DNA of 64,000 nt from Rhizomys pruinosus. Taxonomy: Eukaryota; Chordata; Mammalia; Rodentia; Spalacidae. The stretch covers positions 85,001-149,000 of the forward strand of contig VZQC01009964.1 in assembly GCA_009823505.1 (NCBI GenBank), written 5' to 3'. The notes below the pieces were generated by a model, which ran no database searches, was not told the DNA's origin, and saw only the letters and a list, made by a program, of their open reading frames with translations. A program made the translations under genes and the position numbers. This document shows positions 1 through 10,947 of this stretch, one piece after another; position 1 is the stretch's first letter; every line of letters begins with the position of its first letter.

Positions 1-60
1 AATATCACAGTTGCTTTCAGATAGAAAGAAATATAACAATAACGCTGCTCAACTTGTCTT

Positions 61-432
61 TCAAATGGGGGATTTGGTGCTAGCATCCACATTTGAGAGA
101 AACCATTGCCTGTTTGTTTTGGGGGACTTTGTTACTTCACTTAGCATAATGGCTTTGAGTTCCATCCATTTACCTACAAAGTTCATGATGTCATCTTTCT
201 TTACCACTGCGTACAACTCCATTGTATAGATGTACCACATTTTTGTTATCCACTCATCAGTTGAGGGGCATTTGGTTTGCTTCCAGCTTCTTGCTATTGT
301 GAAGAGGTCTGCAATAAACATAGATGTGCATGTATCTTTGCAGTAGGATGAGTCTCGTGGGTATATACCCAAGAGTGGTACGGCTGGGTCAGGTGGTAGG
401 CTCATTTTGAGGTCTTTAAGTGTTCTCCACAC
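61..432 (-). pseudogene. L1 ORF2p C-terminal remnant
   Basis: The minus-strand translation contains the hallmark ORF2p C-terminal segment, with TDEWITKMWYIYTMELYAV followed by FVGKWMELKAIMLSE. In an intact L1 this ends the endonuclease/reverse-transcriptase protein that copies L1 RNA at the target site. Here only about 120 residues are open and the catalytic domains are absent. It has no host function that I can see. Confidence 0.88.
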
Positions 433-866
433 TGCTTTCCACAGTGGTTGTATGAGTTTACATTCTCACCAACAGTGGATGAGTGTTCCCCTTTCCCCAT
501 ACCCTCTCCAGCATTTGGTGTCTTTTGTTTTCTTGATCTTAGCCAGTCTTATTGGAGTGAGATGATATCTTAGAGTGGTTTTAATTTTCATTTCCTTAAT
601 TATTAATGATGTTGAACACTTTTTGAGATGTTTCTCAGCCATCTTTACTTTTTCACTGATGAAGTCTCTGTTCAGCTCTTTACTCCATCTTTTGAGTGAG
701 TCATTTGTTTTCTTAGTTCTTTGTTTTTTGAGTAGTTTATATATTCTGGAATTAATGCTCTGTCAGATGTATCACTGGTGAAGGTTTCCTTCCACTCTGT
801 GGGTTTTCTCTTCACTTGCCTGATTGTTTCTTTCACTGTACAGAAGCATTTGAGTTTAATGAAGTC

Positions 867-1181
867 TCACTTGTCAATTGTTGACCTTATTTTGTGTGCA
901 GCTGCTGTCTGATTTAGAAAGTCTTTTCCTATGCCTATGTCTTGTAGGTTGCTGCCAGCTTTTTCTTCTATCACCTTCAGAGTTTCAGGTTTCACATTGA
1001 GGTCTTTGATCCATTTGGAGTTGATTTTTGTACAGGGTGAGAGGTAGGGGTTTAATTTTGTTCTTTTGCATATGGCGATCCAGTTTTGCCAGCACAATTT
1101 GCTGAAGATGCTATCTTTCCTCCAATGAGCTTTTTTGGCCCCTTTATAAAATATGACGTGGCCAAAATTGTATGATTTCAA
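867..1181 (-). pseudogene. L1 ORF2p remnant upstream of the C-terminal piece
   Basis: The minus strand encodes a typical ORF2p stretch, CWQNWIAICKRTKLNPYL then KINSKWIKDLNVKPETLKVI. It lies downstream of the reverse-transcriptase domain in the family. It is the same decayed element as the remnant nearer the left edge, interrupted by stop codons. Confidence 0.85.
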
Positions 1182-1772
1182 GTTTGGATCTTCAATTTTG
1201 TTCCATTGGTCTGTTTTTATGCCAGTACCAGGCTGTCTTTATGACTATAGCCTTGTAATACAGTTTGAAGTCCGGTAAAGTGATCCCCCCTGTATTGCAT
1301 TTTTCATTCAGGGTTGCGTTAGTTCAGGGTCTTTTGTTTTTCCATATGAATTTAAGGAATTTTTTCCAAGTCTGTGAAGAAACTCATGGGGATTTTAATT
1401 GGGATTGCATTGAATCTGTATATTAATTTGGGTAGAATGGACATTTTTACTATATTTTTCCAATCCATGAGCATGGGAGGATTCTCCATCTTTTGATGTC
1501 TTCTTCAATTTCCTTCTTCAGGGGTTTAAAAACACTCTTAAAAACACTAGTAATGAACCTAGCATTTGTCCTGGTTATACCACTCCTTGGCATATACCGG
1601 AAGGGAGCATTGTAATGAAGAGATACTTATACAACCATGTTTGTTGCTCTCTTTTCACAATAGTGAAGAGATGGAAGGAACCTAAGTATCCCTCAACTGA
1701 TGAGTGGATGGTGTAAATGTGGCACATTTTTATACAATGGAGTTCTACTCAATGGTAAAGAAAGACAAAGTC

Positions 1773-2022
1773 GGGGCTGGAGAGATGGGCTAGTGGTTAA
1801 GAGCACCAACTGCTCTTGCAGAGGACCCAGGTTCGATCCCTGGCATCCACATGGCGGCTGACAACCATCTGTAACTCCAATTCCAGGAGAACTCCAGTTC
1901 CGGGGGAATCCGACACCCTCTTCTGATCTCCGCTGCATTGCATGACACAGGTGTACAAACCTACATGCAGACAGTACATTCATACACATAAAAATAAATA
2001 AATAAAAAATAAATAAAATAAA
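1773..2022 (+). mobile_element. B2 SINE, near full length, with 16-bp target-site duplication
   Basis: The tRNA-derived head starts ggggctggagagatgg, with a Pol III B box (ggttcgatccc, 1830-1840). The tail is (AAATA)n-rich. The flanks at 1757-1772 and 2023-2038 are the identical 16-mer aaagaaagacaaagtc, so the insertion into the L1 ORF2 end is exact. This copy carries the 18-bp internal duplication seen in some B2s of this window. Confidence 0.96.
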
Positions 2023-2280
2023 AAAGAAAGACAAAGTCATGAAATTTGCAAGTAAATGGATGGAACTAGAAACTTAAAATTTTTTTTATTGCTATTAAAA
2101 CTTTTCCATACATCATTTCTCAATCGAATTTAGAGTCACTTTCCTTTCCATGCCCCCCACCCCACCTGAGTTCCTGCACTCTGCCATACATGTCTTGTAT
2201 CTTTTTCTGAGTCTTTCCAGAGTTTTTTGTTTATTTTTCAATTCCTTTGTTGTTGTTCTCTCCAACTTGTATTGCTCCAA

Positions 2281-2336
2281 TATATATGTATATATACACA
2301 TACATAATTATATATATATATATATATATATATACA
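2281..2336. repeat. (TA)n/(TATG)n microsatellite
   Basis: Alternating TA with TATG and TACA steps over about 55 bases. It leads directly into a 77-bp tandem duplication. Confidence 0.9.
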
Positions 2337-2467
2337 TTCACATATCACCTGAATTGGAGGATTTTCTTTATTTTTCTTGCTAAAAGATGTAAAAAATTAC
2401 ATATATATGTACATTCACATATCACCTCAATTGGAGGATTTTCTTTATTTTTCTTGCTAAAAGATTT
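2334..2467. repeat. 77-bp tandem duplication (about 1.7 copies)
   Basis: The block starting acattcacatatcacct at 2334 recurs at 2411 and runs to about 2467. The overlapping parts differ by roughly one base (ctgaatt versus ctcaatt). It sits inside antisense L1 sequence next to a TA microsatellite, which is a likely slippage seed. Confidence 0.88.
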
Positions 2468-3800
2468 CATGTTTTCCTTAAGGAGGTGTTTGAAGGTTCC
2501 TCCTTGGCAAACCCAAACAACCATCAATCCTGCCCTTGTGCTCCACACTGGGGTCTTTCCGTCCCATGGTCAGCAAATGAAATCCAGTAAGCACGTATCC
2601 TGTCTTGATCTTTCTGTGCTGGCCTCCATGATACAGCCTGGGTAGTCCAACAATGGCAGTCTATACTCTGAAGAAGCTGAAATCCCAGTAGTTGCTCAGT
2701 CTATAAGCTGGATATCTCAGTAGTCCCCATCTGGCATTGAAGGTTTGGAGGATTCTCGGAGAGACATGAGTCTTCAGTCCATATTGGAGGGTTAAAAAGC
2801 TGTGTCTTATGTCTTAAGAATGGCAAAAGCAATGGCAGCCACAGAGTAGATTCACTTGCCAGTAGAATTGAAAACAGGCCAAACAACAGTACTCTCTCTT
2901 TATTCTTTTTGTCTTTTTACTAAGATCTCAAGTTTTATATCTGAAGTACAATTTCTCGGGCCTTACTGATTATTTATTTCTGGTTTTACTTTCCTTTTGG
3001 ATGCTTAAGTCCACATAGCCCAGATTAACCAAGGTTTTTGTTTTCTTAAGGTCAGTTGAAGATCTGGTCCTCAGGGGTCACTGGGGTTTTTTTTGGCGGG
3101 GGTGGTAAGCCACTGGCCCCTTTCAGCTTTTCATTTATTGGACCTAGAATCTTTTATGTTAAGTGAAGTAACACAGACTCAGAAAAACAAGTATCTCTCA
3201 TTTGATGATCCTGGTACCAAATCCTTATATCCTGATGTAACTGGGGGAACCAAGAAAATGGAAGGGAAGCAGGGAGGTAAAGGGAGAGCAGAAACCTGAG
3301 AGAGAAGACTAGTAGGAGCCAGGGAGAAATGGATAAAATGGGGGCACTTAAATGGGATGGGGAAGGGGGGATTATACAAGGAAATTTGAGGATAAATGGA
3401 AAGAAGGAGCTCAGAGAGATGGGGCCATAGGAGACTGGTGTTATCAAGGGAGAAATGGGGAATATAAGGCTGCTTTAAATGGGGAAGGCATGGAGGGAGA
3501 GTTAGGGTAAATGAGAGAGAAGAGATGAATAAATGCCTAGCTAGTGTAAAAAAAACAACAAAGAGGACCATATTAGTCTGATAACCTAGTGACACTCTCC
3601 ATGAGTCCATGTGAATAGCTGAAGGCTACTTAACAAGAAGCAATGCAAGTCAGGAGAAACCTTTCTTTGAGTTGTTGGCCAGAGTAGTCCAAGAGACTCC
3701 CCAAATTACACAGGATATTGCCACAGCCCTTCATCGCCTCCCAGAGCTTGAAGGTGAGACCCCATCGCTGAAGACAGGACATACTTTGGAGACTGGCTTT

Positions 3801-3985
3801 GGAGCAATGGAGCGAGAACTGACCTGGAAGCGACCTCCCCTGAAGGTGAGCTCTCATAGTGCTGGAGCAATGGAGCGAGAACTGACCTGGAAGCGACCTC
3901 CCCTGAAGGTGAGCTCTCATAGTGCTGGAGCAATGGAGCGAGAACTGACCTGGAAGCGACCTCCCCTGAAGGTGAGCTCTCATAG
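3801..3985. repeat. 63-bp minisatellite, three copies, identical
   Basis: Units start at 3801, 3864 and 3927, each beginning ggagcaatggagcgagaact. The third loses its last bases. No differences were found between copies. The unit length is a multiple of three, so all three stay open in one frame, but the setting is an L1 3' UTR and no protein is implied. Confidence 0.95.
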
Positions 3986-4292
3986 CTGTGGAGAGCACTA
4001 TGGAAACTGCTAAGGGAGAACATCAACTGATGGTCCAACACCAGCCTTAAGACCAAACAACCACGACAATGACCAGCATGGCATATGACATTGGTGCAGT
4101 GCTGGCCCTTTTTTCTTGGGGGCAATCAATAGTTACCTAATTGGACTTACAGCCCACTCAATGGGAGGAAACTATGCATGGTACTTACTGTAAACATTGC
4201 TAAATACACATGGGCAGAGAGAGAGAGAGAGAGATCATAGATCTTAGAGAAAACCCCAAGGCTGTCACATCACTAGACTAATGTAATTTCTT

Positions 4293-4451
4293 TTTTCTTT
4301 TTTTTTTTTTTTTGGTGTTTTTGAGTCAGGGTCTCCCTGTAGCTCCAGCTGCCCTGGAACTCACTGTGTACACCAGGCTGGCCTTGAACAGAGGCCAGCT
4401 GCCTCTGCCTCCCAAGTGCTAGGATTAAAGACATGCACCACCAAGCCTGGC
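4293..4451 (-). mobile_element. B1 SINE with 17-bp target-site duplication
   Basis: 7SL-derived B1 read on the minus strand, with the poly-T at left being its A tail. Flanks gactaatgtaatttctt at 4276-4292 and 4452-4468 are identical. It interrupts the L1 3' UTR. Confidence 0.95.
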
Positions 4452-5302
4452 GACTAATGTAATTTCTTACTAAGTGCAAAATATGTATCCTCAGTCACCA
4501 CTCATCAAAGATGCTTCTTTTGTACCAGAGTCTATTACATAGTGCCACAACTTTTCACACACATTGTCTATGAATTGCCCAAGCCTAAGTGGCACATCTA
4601 CAATGTAACCTTTACACCTAAGGCTCACTCAGTGTAGAAGAAAGAGGACACTAATGGATCTCTTTAACTCAGTAATGAAGCTCCCTCATGTAACAAAGGG
4701 CCAGGAACACAAAAGGACACAAATGGCCAAACACTGGAGATTAGGAGTCTGCAGAGTGGGGGTCCGTGGAGGGGTCTCCTATATTAAGCTTCACTTACCT
4801 AGGGTTCAGGACCATTGTGGAAGAGGGGGCAGAAAGATTATAAGAGTTAGGGAGGAGGTACAGGACCATATGGAAATAGAATCATACAAACTCTGGGGGA
4901 CCCTGTTCATATGATCTTATAGCAGTAGTGTTGGCATGCACAAGACCCATGCAAATTCAAACAGACAAAACCTAGCATAGAACTGTGGAAATGGGCAGCA
5001 GGTCTGAATCTTAGCAGAACTATTGTCAGCTGATTACTGATGGGTGAGGAAGAGCTGATCTTCTTAAAGTGAGGGACTCTGGATGTGGTGACTAGACCGC
5101 AATGGATGAACTTGCACTGAGGAATGACTAGGCACGCTTATTTGACACAGTGGGCCTTCACACAAAAGAGAGAATGTGATTTCCATTGGGGGCCATCGAA
5201 GGTTACCAGTGGGGAAGGGGGTGTCGAGGAGATTAAGGTTTATCGAGATGTTTTGTATTAAATACACAAAAATTCAGCAAAATCTTTAAAAATTCACACG
5301 AC

Positions 5303-5522
5303 AAAAAGCATTTTATTATTTTTATTTTATTATATGAGTGTATAGTCTGCATGCATCTAAGTGCACCCATGTTGTACAATGCCTGCAGAGGTTAGAAAAG
5401 GGTGTCAGGTCCCCTGGAACTGGAGTTATGGGTGATAACTGCCATGTGCATGTTGGGAATTGAACCCAGGTCCTCTGCAAGATCAGCCAGTGCTCTAAAC
5501 CACTGAGCCATCTCTCCAGCCT
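5303..5522 (-). mobile_element. B2 SINE
   Basis: It ends with the reverse complement of the B2 head (gagccatctctccagcc) and contains the B2 body. The T/A-rich left edge is the tail. Confidence 0.92.
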
Positions 5523-5524
5523 CT

Positions 5525-6040
5525 AAAATGAATTCTTTATTGAGATGTATGTCACATACCAAACAGTTCAGCTATTTAAGGTGCACAGTTGAAAAAGTTT
5601 CACGGAGATTGGCAAGCACTCTCACAGTAAGTATTAGTGTTTTCATCTTCCCAGAAGGAAACATCAGACCCATTCACAGTCATTCCTCATTCTTCCACTC
5701 AGTTTCTGCCCCCACGATCCCTACTACCATCAAAGCTTGGCCCACAATGTGCCCCCAAGCAACCATGAACTAACTCTTTTTTTTTGTCTTTTTGAGACAG
5801 GGTCTCCTTGTAGCCCCAGCTGTCCTGGAACTCGCTATGTAGACCAGGCTGGCCTTGAACTCACAAAGATCTGCCTGCCTCTGCCTCCCAAGTGCTAGGA
5901 TTAAAGGTGTGCACCACCACGCCCGGCTTATGAACTAACTTTTTTTCTCTATAGACTTGCTTGCTATGGGTATTTCCTATCAAAGGAAAATACAGTATAA
6001 CGTGTGTCTTCTATTTGGTATAATGTTATGTTAAAGATAT
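5525..6040 (-). mobile_element. Ancient LINE-derived fragment (L1M/HAL1-like), split by a B1
   Basis: Degraded sequence resembling the mammalian-wide repeat that reads ttattgagatataattcacata, then a cattagcagtcactcc-like block, and later a tttggtataatg-like block. The same family recurs near 29,172, 48,900 and 49,600. It predates the B1 inserted at 5775. The family name is from memory. Confidence 0.55.
5775..5929 (-). mobile_element. B1 SINE with target-site duplication
   Basis: Near full-length B1 on the minus strand with a short A tail. Flanks atgaactaact at 5764-5774 and 5930-5940 match exactly. Confidence 0.95.
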
Positions 6041-6229
6041 CTTAAACAGGAAGGTCTGGGAGACAGCTATGGAACAGATATAATTTAAGTTTGGCTTTAA
6101 AGATTCTGTGAATTAGTTAAGTTAAAATGATGAGGAATGAAAATCCAAGTAGCTGGAAGGGTGTAAACAGAGGCCTAATTATAGTGCATCACATGACACA
6201 GGATAAGCTCTATAAAGCCATAATACTAA

Positions 6230-6415
6230 GGGGCTAAGGATCTAGCTCAGTTAATAGAGTGCTTGCCTAGCATGTACAAAGTCCTGGCTTCGATTCCCAG
6301 CACCACATGAACTGGTAATTGTGGTACATACATGTAGTCTCAGTACTTGGGAGGTGGAGAAAAGAGTACCAGAAGTTCAGGGCCATTCTTGGACACATAA
6401 CAAATGAAAAACTAG
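6230..6415 (+). mobile_element. B4-type SINE (ID head plus B1-like tail)
   Basis: The ID-type tRNA-derived head ggggctaaggatctagctca has a B box near ggcttcgattccc. It is followed by a degenerate B1 half (cagtacttgggaggtggag). Confidence 0.85.
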
Positions 6416-6754
6416 TCTGAGAGCCATATGATTGCATCCCAAATCAGAACAACCCAAATACTAGACCAGAAGCCCCAAGATAACAAGTCCTTTGTCCATT
6501 GGTTCATTTCCTGCCTCTAGGTCAGAGTCTGACAGATAGTATATGATTAATATGGATTGGCCAAGTTTTATTCCTACAATGAAATATTTGAGTTAATTAA
6601 CTTGTAAAGAGAAAAAAGGTTGTTTGGTTCATGGTCCTAGAGTTTGCAGCACAAGATTGGGTAGCCATATTGCTTTGAGACTCTGATGAGGGAACTTGAA
6701 TAGCTCTTGTGGAGAATGAAGGATGGAACAGACTGTACACCATGCATGAGGAAG

Positions 6755-6816
6755 CAAAGCAAGAGAGAAGGAGGAAGAGGAAAAGGAAGAGGAGGAGGAG
6801 GAGGAGGAGGAGGAAA
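6755..6816. repeat. GGA/GAA purine tract
   Basis: Pure purine run dominated by GAG triplets on the plus strand. Open frames on the minus strand here are just serine/proline/leucine-rich translations of the tract. Confidence 0.93.
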
Positions 6817-8179
6817 AGTGATGCAAATGGGCCTTTGATGAACATTCAAGCAACTGTAGTAGCATGATTAACCAGAAAGCAAGGAGTTCCCCAATTTATA
6901 TGGTCTGGGATTCTTTTCAGGAAGATATTCTTAGAGCGAACTAGCAGTTTCAGTCTCTAGATGATTAAGTTTGATAGCTACGGGTAGGGACCTGGGGGGG
7001 GGTGGTTTGTCCTGAAGCTCATTGCCACAGGTTGTATCCCAGGCTGAGCCATTTGCTTTGTGCATGGTAGGGAAGTGGAAAGAGCATTTATGGAGAGCAC
7101 AGAAACTTTTGAATGCCAGCTACGTCTTCCCTATCCACTGTTCTTTCTGAGGTTTTGTTGCTGCTGTTGCTTTGTGTCATACATGAGCTTTAGGGGAACT
7201 AGTCTAAAGATGAAATCCAGCTCAGTAATGGAAGACCTTCCTCAAGAATGGGGCGAACAAATTACAGGAACTGCTAACTCTGATGTCTTTGAATAGGAGG
7301 TTTGAATCCACAAAGAACCAGCAATGACCATTAAATTTGTTGACAACATGCTATGCCAACCTTGTTGGGATGGGGTCATTAGACTAATAGATCAGGCAAG
7401 GATCATCAGCTCTTGACTTAAGTCAATTTTCTGTTGTGACGTCTGTGAATAGAAAGAGGAAAGTATCCAGTATCCATTTCACTTTAAACCGACCCTGGCA
7501 AGTCACTTCTCAGTGGGAGGAACAGCTGCCACTGGAGGACAACAGTAATGCGATGAAAGCTTAAAGCTTCTTCCTGTCATAAGCCCCGGGCAATAATGAC
7601 AAGCTCTATGGATAGCTAAAATCCTGAAAAGCCAACTTTCCAAATCCATAAGACAGCTTACTGTCAGCCAGGCTTTTGACAAAGTCCTCTCTGTGTCTCA
7701 GTGCAAGAAATAGAATAATGAGGTTAAATCAAGCTGTAAATGGCTGAAACACTGTTCTGTGCAGTGGGAATGTTGGCTTCTGATCAGGATGGTCACTGCT
7801 GTATCTCAAGATGTTTTTTTTTTCCTGTCTTGCCCTTCTCTTAGTGATGTTCACAGTGACTTCAGTGCTGATAGAGAAGCTGGCTCGTTGCATTTGCATA
7901 CATTAGAAGTGCAAGGTTACAAGCTGGGAAATACTCATAACTATGATTTGTGGTACTTTATATTTATATAAATTTATATTTAATTTTTTGTCAGTACAAT
8001 AAGTTGGAGCAGTATGCTATAAAACCCAAATGTACTGGCTCAGAGTTAGAGCCATGCCCACTTTCCTTTGAGGAACCCATTGTGCACATATCGCAATGGT
8101 GAGGATGTGGGTAAGAGGGAGGGAGAGATGATGTGATGATCTGGTGTTCAGAGGAGATTGATTCTGGGATCAGGCTTTC
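6817..8179. other. Unique sequence, no gene recognised
   Basis: No SINE, LINE or convincing exon seen. It contains a G run near 6993 and ordinary non-coding composition. Open frames are short, lack codon-like structure and match no family that I recognise. Confidence 0.5.
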
Positions 8180-8318
8180 TTTTTTTTTTTTTTGACAGGG
8201 TCTCCCCAGCCCTAAGCCACCTGCAACTTGCTATGTAGACCAAGCTGTCCTCAATCTCACAGAGATCTGCCTGCCTCTGCCTCCTGAAGGCTGGGATTAA
8301 AGGTGTGTATATGCCCAG
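8180..8318 (-). mobile_element. Degenerate B1 SINE
   Basis: Poly-T, gacagggtctcc, ctatgtagaccaagctg and ggctgggattaaaggtg follow in B1 order on the minus strand, with many substitutions. Confidence 0.85.
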
Positions 8319-8489
8319 TGTCAGGGTAGCTCTTTTATAACAATTTACTTTTGCCAGAACTCAGGATCTCCCAAGAATGACCTTGGTTTCTTCAGAGGAC
8401 AGTAGTCCCTAGAGACCTAACCAATGTCACCTCTTAAAGACTCTGTCATTATCCCCATATGGAGAACCAAGTTTTCCATATTCCACATA

Positions 8490-8490
8490 T

Positions 8491-8532
<42 letters not shown>
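8490..8532. repeat. (GT)n microsatellite
   Basis: About 20 GT repeats, potentially Z-DNA forming. Confidence 0.97.
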
Positions 8533-8534
<2 letters not shown>

Positions 8535-8605
8535 ATTCAAACCACAGAAAACCACAGCAGGATGCCTATATTTAGATAATGACTATGATTTCCAAATGAG
8601 TTTCT

Positions 8606-8735
8606 TGGTGGGTGTAGTGGTGCATGCCTTTAATCCCAGCAGAGGCAGGAGGATCTCTATGAGTTCATGGCCAGCCTGGTCTACACAGTGAGTTCCAAGC
8701 CAGTCAGGGCTACAGGGAAACAGTGTTAAAAAAAG
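8606..8735 (+). mobile_element. B1 SINE, plus strand, internally shortened
   Basis: Starts tggtgggtgtagtggtgcat, has ggccagcctggtctacacag, and ends in an A-rich tail. The usual block around the acttgggagg motif is partly deleted. Confidence 0.88.
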
Positions 8736-9544
8736 AGAAAAGACTAGAAAAAAGAGATGAGTCTCATATGGAGGTTTCTTTCTTGAATGAGAATTTTTGT
8801 GGGTATTTCTGGGCAAGTGACTTAAATTTTTGAGTTCTAACATTGGGGGCATTAAAAATATTTTTGGTTAGTTTACACAATAATGGGTTCTGCTAAGGCA
8901 TTTTCATACATACATTGTCATTGTCCTTTGCTCCCGGTGGCCCTCACTGTCTCCTTGTCTGATCGCTCATCCCCTCATGTGGAAATAGATGATGTACAGA
9001 GAGTGGCTGCCAGGTAGAGCTGCGGAGGATGCTAACATATGAGCTATGGAGCAGGAGAGCTGAGCTAGCACAGAGACCAGGGAAGAGCTGAGAGCATCAA
9101 AGAGCACTGGAAGGAAAAAAAGACCTTGGGGAGAGGTGAGGTGCATATTGGATCTGCTGTTGGGACACGAAGCTTTCCTTCAACAGCTTTCCACGAGGCT
9201 TGTGACTTTCAGGTGCTATTTCATCTCTGTTTTTATCCCCAGCTAAGACCTAAGATCTAAAGTGGGGTTGCCCAGTGAATTCAGAGTCTTAGAGAGCATT
9301 TCCATTAGGTTTTATACAGTGAGGTGACCTTTGGTGACAGAAATGCATGTGTTGGAGATTCCCGAGGCAAGATGTCCATTTGCGTCACTGACCACAAAGC
9401 ATTTATATCTCTGGATTCACAGAAGTTCTCCATTTATCTCAATAGACCTGACTGAAGCACTAATAAAATATTTAAGCTTGACTCTGAGTTCAGATTGCTG
9501 AAAAAAAAACCAAACTCATGGCAAGTACAATTTTTTATGTTTTT
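8736..9544. other. Mostly unique sequence
   Basis: No gene seen. Around 8870-8960 a stretch (cattttcatacatacattg and following) resembles the antisense 3' end of old rodent L1, but is too degraded to call. The rest is unassigned. Confidence 0.45.
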
Positions 9545-9729
9545 CTTTAAACATTTTTTCTTTGATTTTTATTTTACATATATAAGTGTTTTGCCTGCAT
9601 GTATGTAAGTGCACCATGTGTGTATAAACCAGAGGAGGCCAGAAGAGGATGTCGGATCACCTGGAACCAAACTCAGGTCCTCTGCAGGAGCAGCCAGTGC
9701 TCTTAAGTGCTGAGCCACCCCTCCAGCCC
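9545..9729 (-). mobile_element. B3/B2-family SINE
   Basis: T-rich tail, then ttgcctgcatgtatgtaagt, ccagaagaggatgtcgg and finally gagccacccctccagccc, the reverse complement of the B2/B3 head. Confidence 0.9.
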
Positions 9730-9759
9730 ACACTTTAAAACTGTTCATTTCTTCTCTTT

Positions 9760-9962
9760 AGCGTTTATTTTATTTTATGTGTATAGCTGTTTACCTGCTT
9801 GTGTGTACATGCCTGGTATCCACAGAAACCAAAAGAAGGCACCGGATCCTCTGGAGCTGCAGTTATTGATAGTCATCAGCTGCCATGTGGATGCTGCGAA
9901 CCAAGCCTCGATCCTCTGCAAGAGCAGCCGGTGCTCTTAATCACTGAGCCAGCTCTCCAAGC
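9760..9962 (-). mobile_element. B3/B2-family SINE
   Basis: Second tandemly placed copy. It has ctgccatgtggatgctgcga, then cctctgcaagagcagccg, and ends gagccagctctccaagc. Confidence 0.88.
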
Positions 9963-10007
9963 TTCTTGGTCTCCTTTCTTTCTTTTTTTTTTAATTAAAA
10001 TTTTCTG

Positions 10008-10050
10008 TTTTCTAAACATTTTTATTGAAGTTTTGTGCATTTCATACATC
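10008..10050 (-). mobile_element. Tiny L1 3'-end fragment, antisense
   Basis: Tttttattgaagttttgtgcatttcatacat-like sequence matches the 3' terminus of the young L1s elsewhere in the window. It is severely 5'-truncated. Confidence 0.65.
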
Positions 10051-10069
10051 GATCATTCTTTTCTTTTTC

Positions 10070-10222
10070 TTTCTTTCTTTTTTTATTGTTTTTTTTTGAA
10101 GGGACCGGGGTTTTGGCAGGGTTTCCCCTTGTAGCACCAGCGGCCTTGAACTCAAAGAGCTCCTCCTGCCATTTGTTTCCCAAGGGCTAGGATTAAGGGT
10201 TGTGCCCCCACCATGCATGGCT
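10070..10222 (-). mobile_element. Degenerate B1 SINE
   Basis: B1 order is recognisable (gggtttccccttgtagc, ggccttgaactcaaag, gggctaggattaagggttg), with several homopolymer-type length changes compared with other copies. Confidence 0.8.
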
Positions 10223-10322
10223 TAAAGACAGTCTTAGCCACCATGTGGGTGCTGTAGAATTGAACCAGGTCCTCTGCAAAGCCAGTTGGTGCTCTTTAAC
10301 CACGGGTTTCTCTCCAGCCCCT
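10223..10322 (-). mobile_element. Partial B2 SINE (head half)
   Basis: Has gccaccatgtgggtgctg, ggtcctctgcaaagccag and ctctccagccc. The tail half is missing, the preceding B1 abutting it directly. Confidence 0.85.
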
Positions 10323-10344
10323 CCTTTCTAAATTTTAGATTATA

Positions 10345-10351
10345 TTCACAC

Positions 10352-10387
<36 letters not shown>

Positions 10388-10530
10388 GCACACAGGTGAA
10401 CACACACACAGAGGTGAGCATTACACACACAGGTGAACCACACACACACAGGCACATAGGTGAACACACACAGAAGTGAGAATTACACACACAGGTGAAC
10501 ACACACACATACACACACACACACACTACA
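10345..10530. repeat. (CA)n with a two-copy ~60-bp higher-order unit
   Basis: CA runs are broken by repeated blocks containing ggtgaacacac and gagaattacacac or gagcattacacac. The block cycle of roughly 60 bases occurs twice, with small differences. Cysteine/valine-rich open frames here are translation artefacts. Confidence 0.9.
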
Positions 10531-10947
10531 GGAGGGACATGAGGAATAACCTGCCATAGCAACCTCAGTCTACTTTCATTTCTAGGCCACATCAGACTTG
10601 TAATTAAGCAGTTAGTTGCATAAGTAGAATTTCCCCCACTAGAGTACATGGCCTGTGTAGGTAGAGCAGGACCACGTTTTGTTCACCTATTTCCCATGAG
10701 GACTGCAGAACTGCAAATGAGGGACTCAGCCAATAGTGAGGCTATGCCCTCCCACGTGAAATTAAGTGAATTACTATTTGGTGAGAGTCACAAATTTGAA
10801 AACATTTTTTTTTCTGGATTTCACATCAGGTTGTTTGTCTAGCTATACATTTATTAAATATTTATATAAGATTAATTGCTTTTCCATTTGCATCCGTAAT
10901 GGACATAAGGGTAACAGAGAGATTTCTCTAATAATTAAACCTCCCAT

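Larger units (their letters stand above)
1..1520 (-). mobile_element. L1 ORF2 fragment, antisense, running off the left edge
   Basis: Read on the minus strand this is the C-terminal third of L1 ORF2 (end of the reverse-transcriptase protein). Short open stretches remain around 867-1181 and 61-432, separated by stops and frameshifts, so it is dead. The sense is lost near 1520, where sequence in the opposite orientation begins. Both this piece and the next one carry the ORF2 C-terminus, so they are two separate insertions rather than one inverted element. Confidence 0.9.
2075..3138 (-). mobile_element. Antisense L1 3'-end insertion
   Basis: The left edge is T-rich and followed by the reverse complement of a rodent L1 3' UTR (CT-rich polypyrimidine, then the sequence normally preceding it). 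Flanks tggaactagaaactt (2060-2074) and tggacctagaatctt (3139-3153) look like an aged target-site duplication. The part from about 2470 to 3070 was not matched with confidence to L1 and may be a further unidentified repeat. Confidence 0.6.
1528..5295 (+). mobile_element. Old rodent L1 (ORF2 end plus long 3' UTR), sense, with three insertions
   Basis: A sense L1 starts near 1528 with the ORF2 C-terminal region, including a degraded MEFYSMVKKDKVMKFASKWMELE. It is interrupted at 1773-2022 (B2), resumes, is interrupted again at about 2075-3138 (antisense L1 3' end), and resumes at about 3141 with the next ORF2 residues (MLSEVTQTQKNK). A roughly 2-kb Lx-type 3' UTR follows to an A-rich end near 5290, split by a B1 at 4293-4451. 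The ORF2 reading picks up across the insertions, which shows it is one element. Confidence 0.78.

Noticed and set aside
1773..1850. Possible tRNA gene (A and B boxes)
   Set aside because: It is the tRNA-derived head of a B2 SINE with target-site duplications; no cloverleaf anticodon arm is kept. The same holds for ID-type heads at 6230, 22,180 and 44,562.
1..2076. The left-edge antisense ORF2 and the following sense L1 as a twin-primed element
   Set aside because: Both pieces contain the same ORF2 C-terminal region, which a single twin-primed copy cannot do; they are separate insertions.
3630..4125. Repeat protein with 21-residue units in several frames
   Set aside because: The 63-bp repeat lies in an L1 3' UTR and is open in more than one frame on both strands, so the open frame follows from repeat length rather than coding selection.
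10345..10530. CRISPR-like alternation of repeats and spacers
   Set aside because: The units are CA-rich minisatellite blocks with near-identical spacers in a rodent genome; no array architecture.
10335..10649. Cysteine-rich secreted-like peptide frame
   Set aside because: Direct translation of the CA/GT minisatellite.
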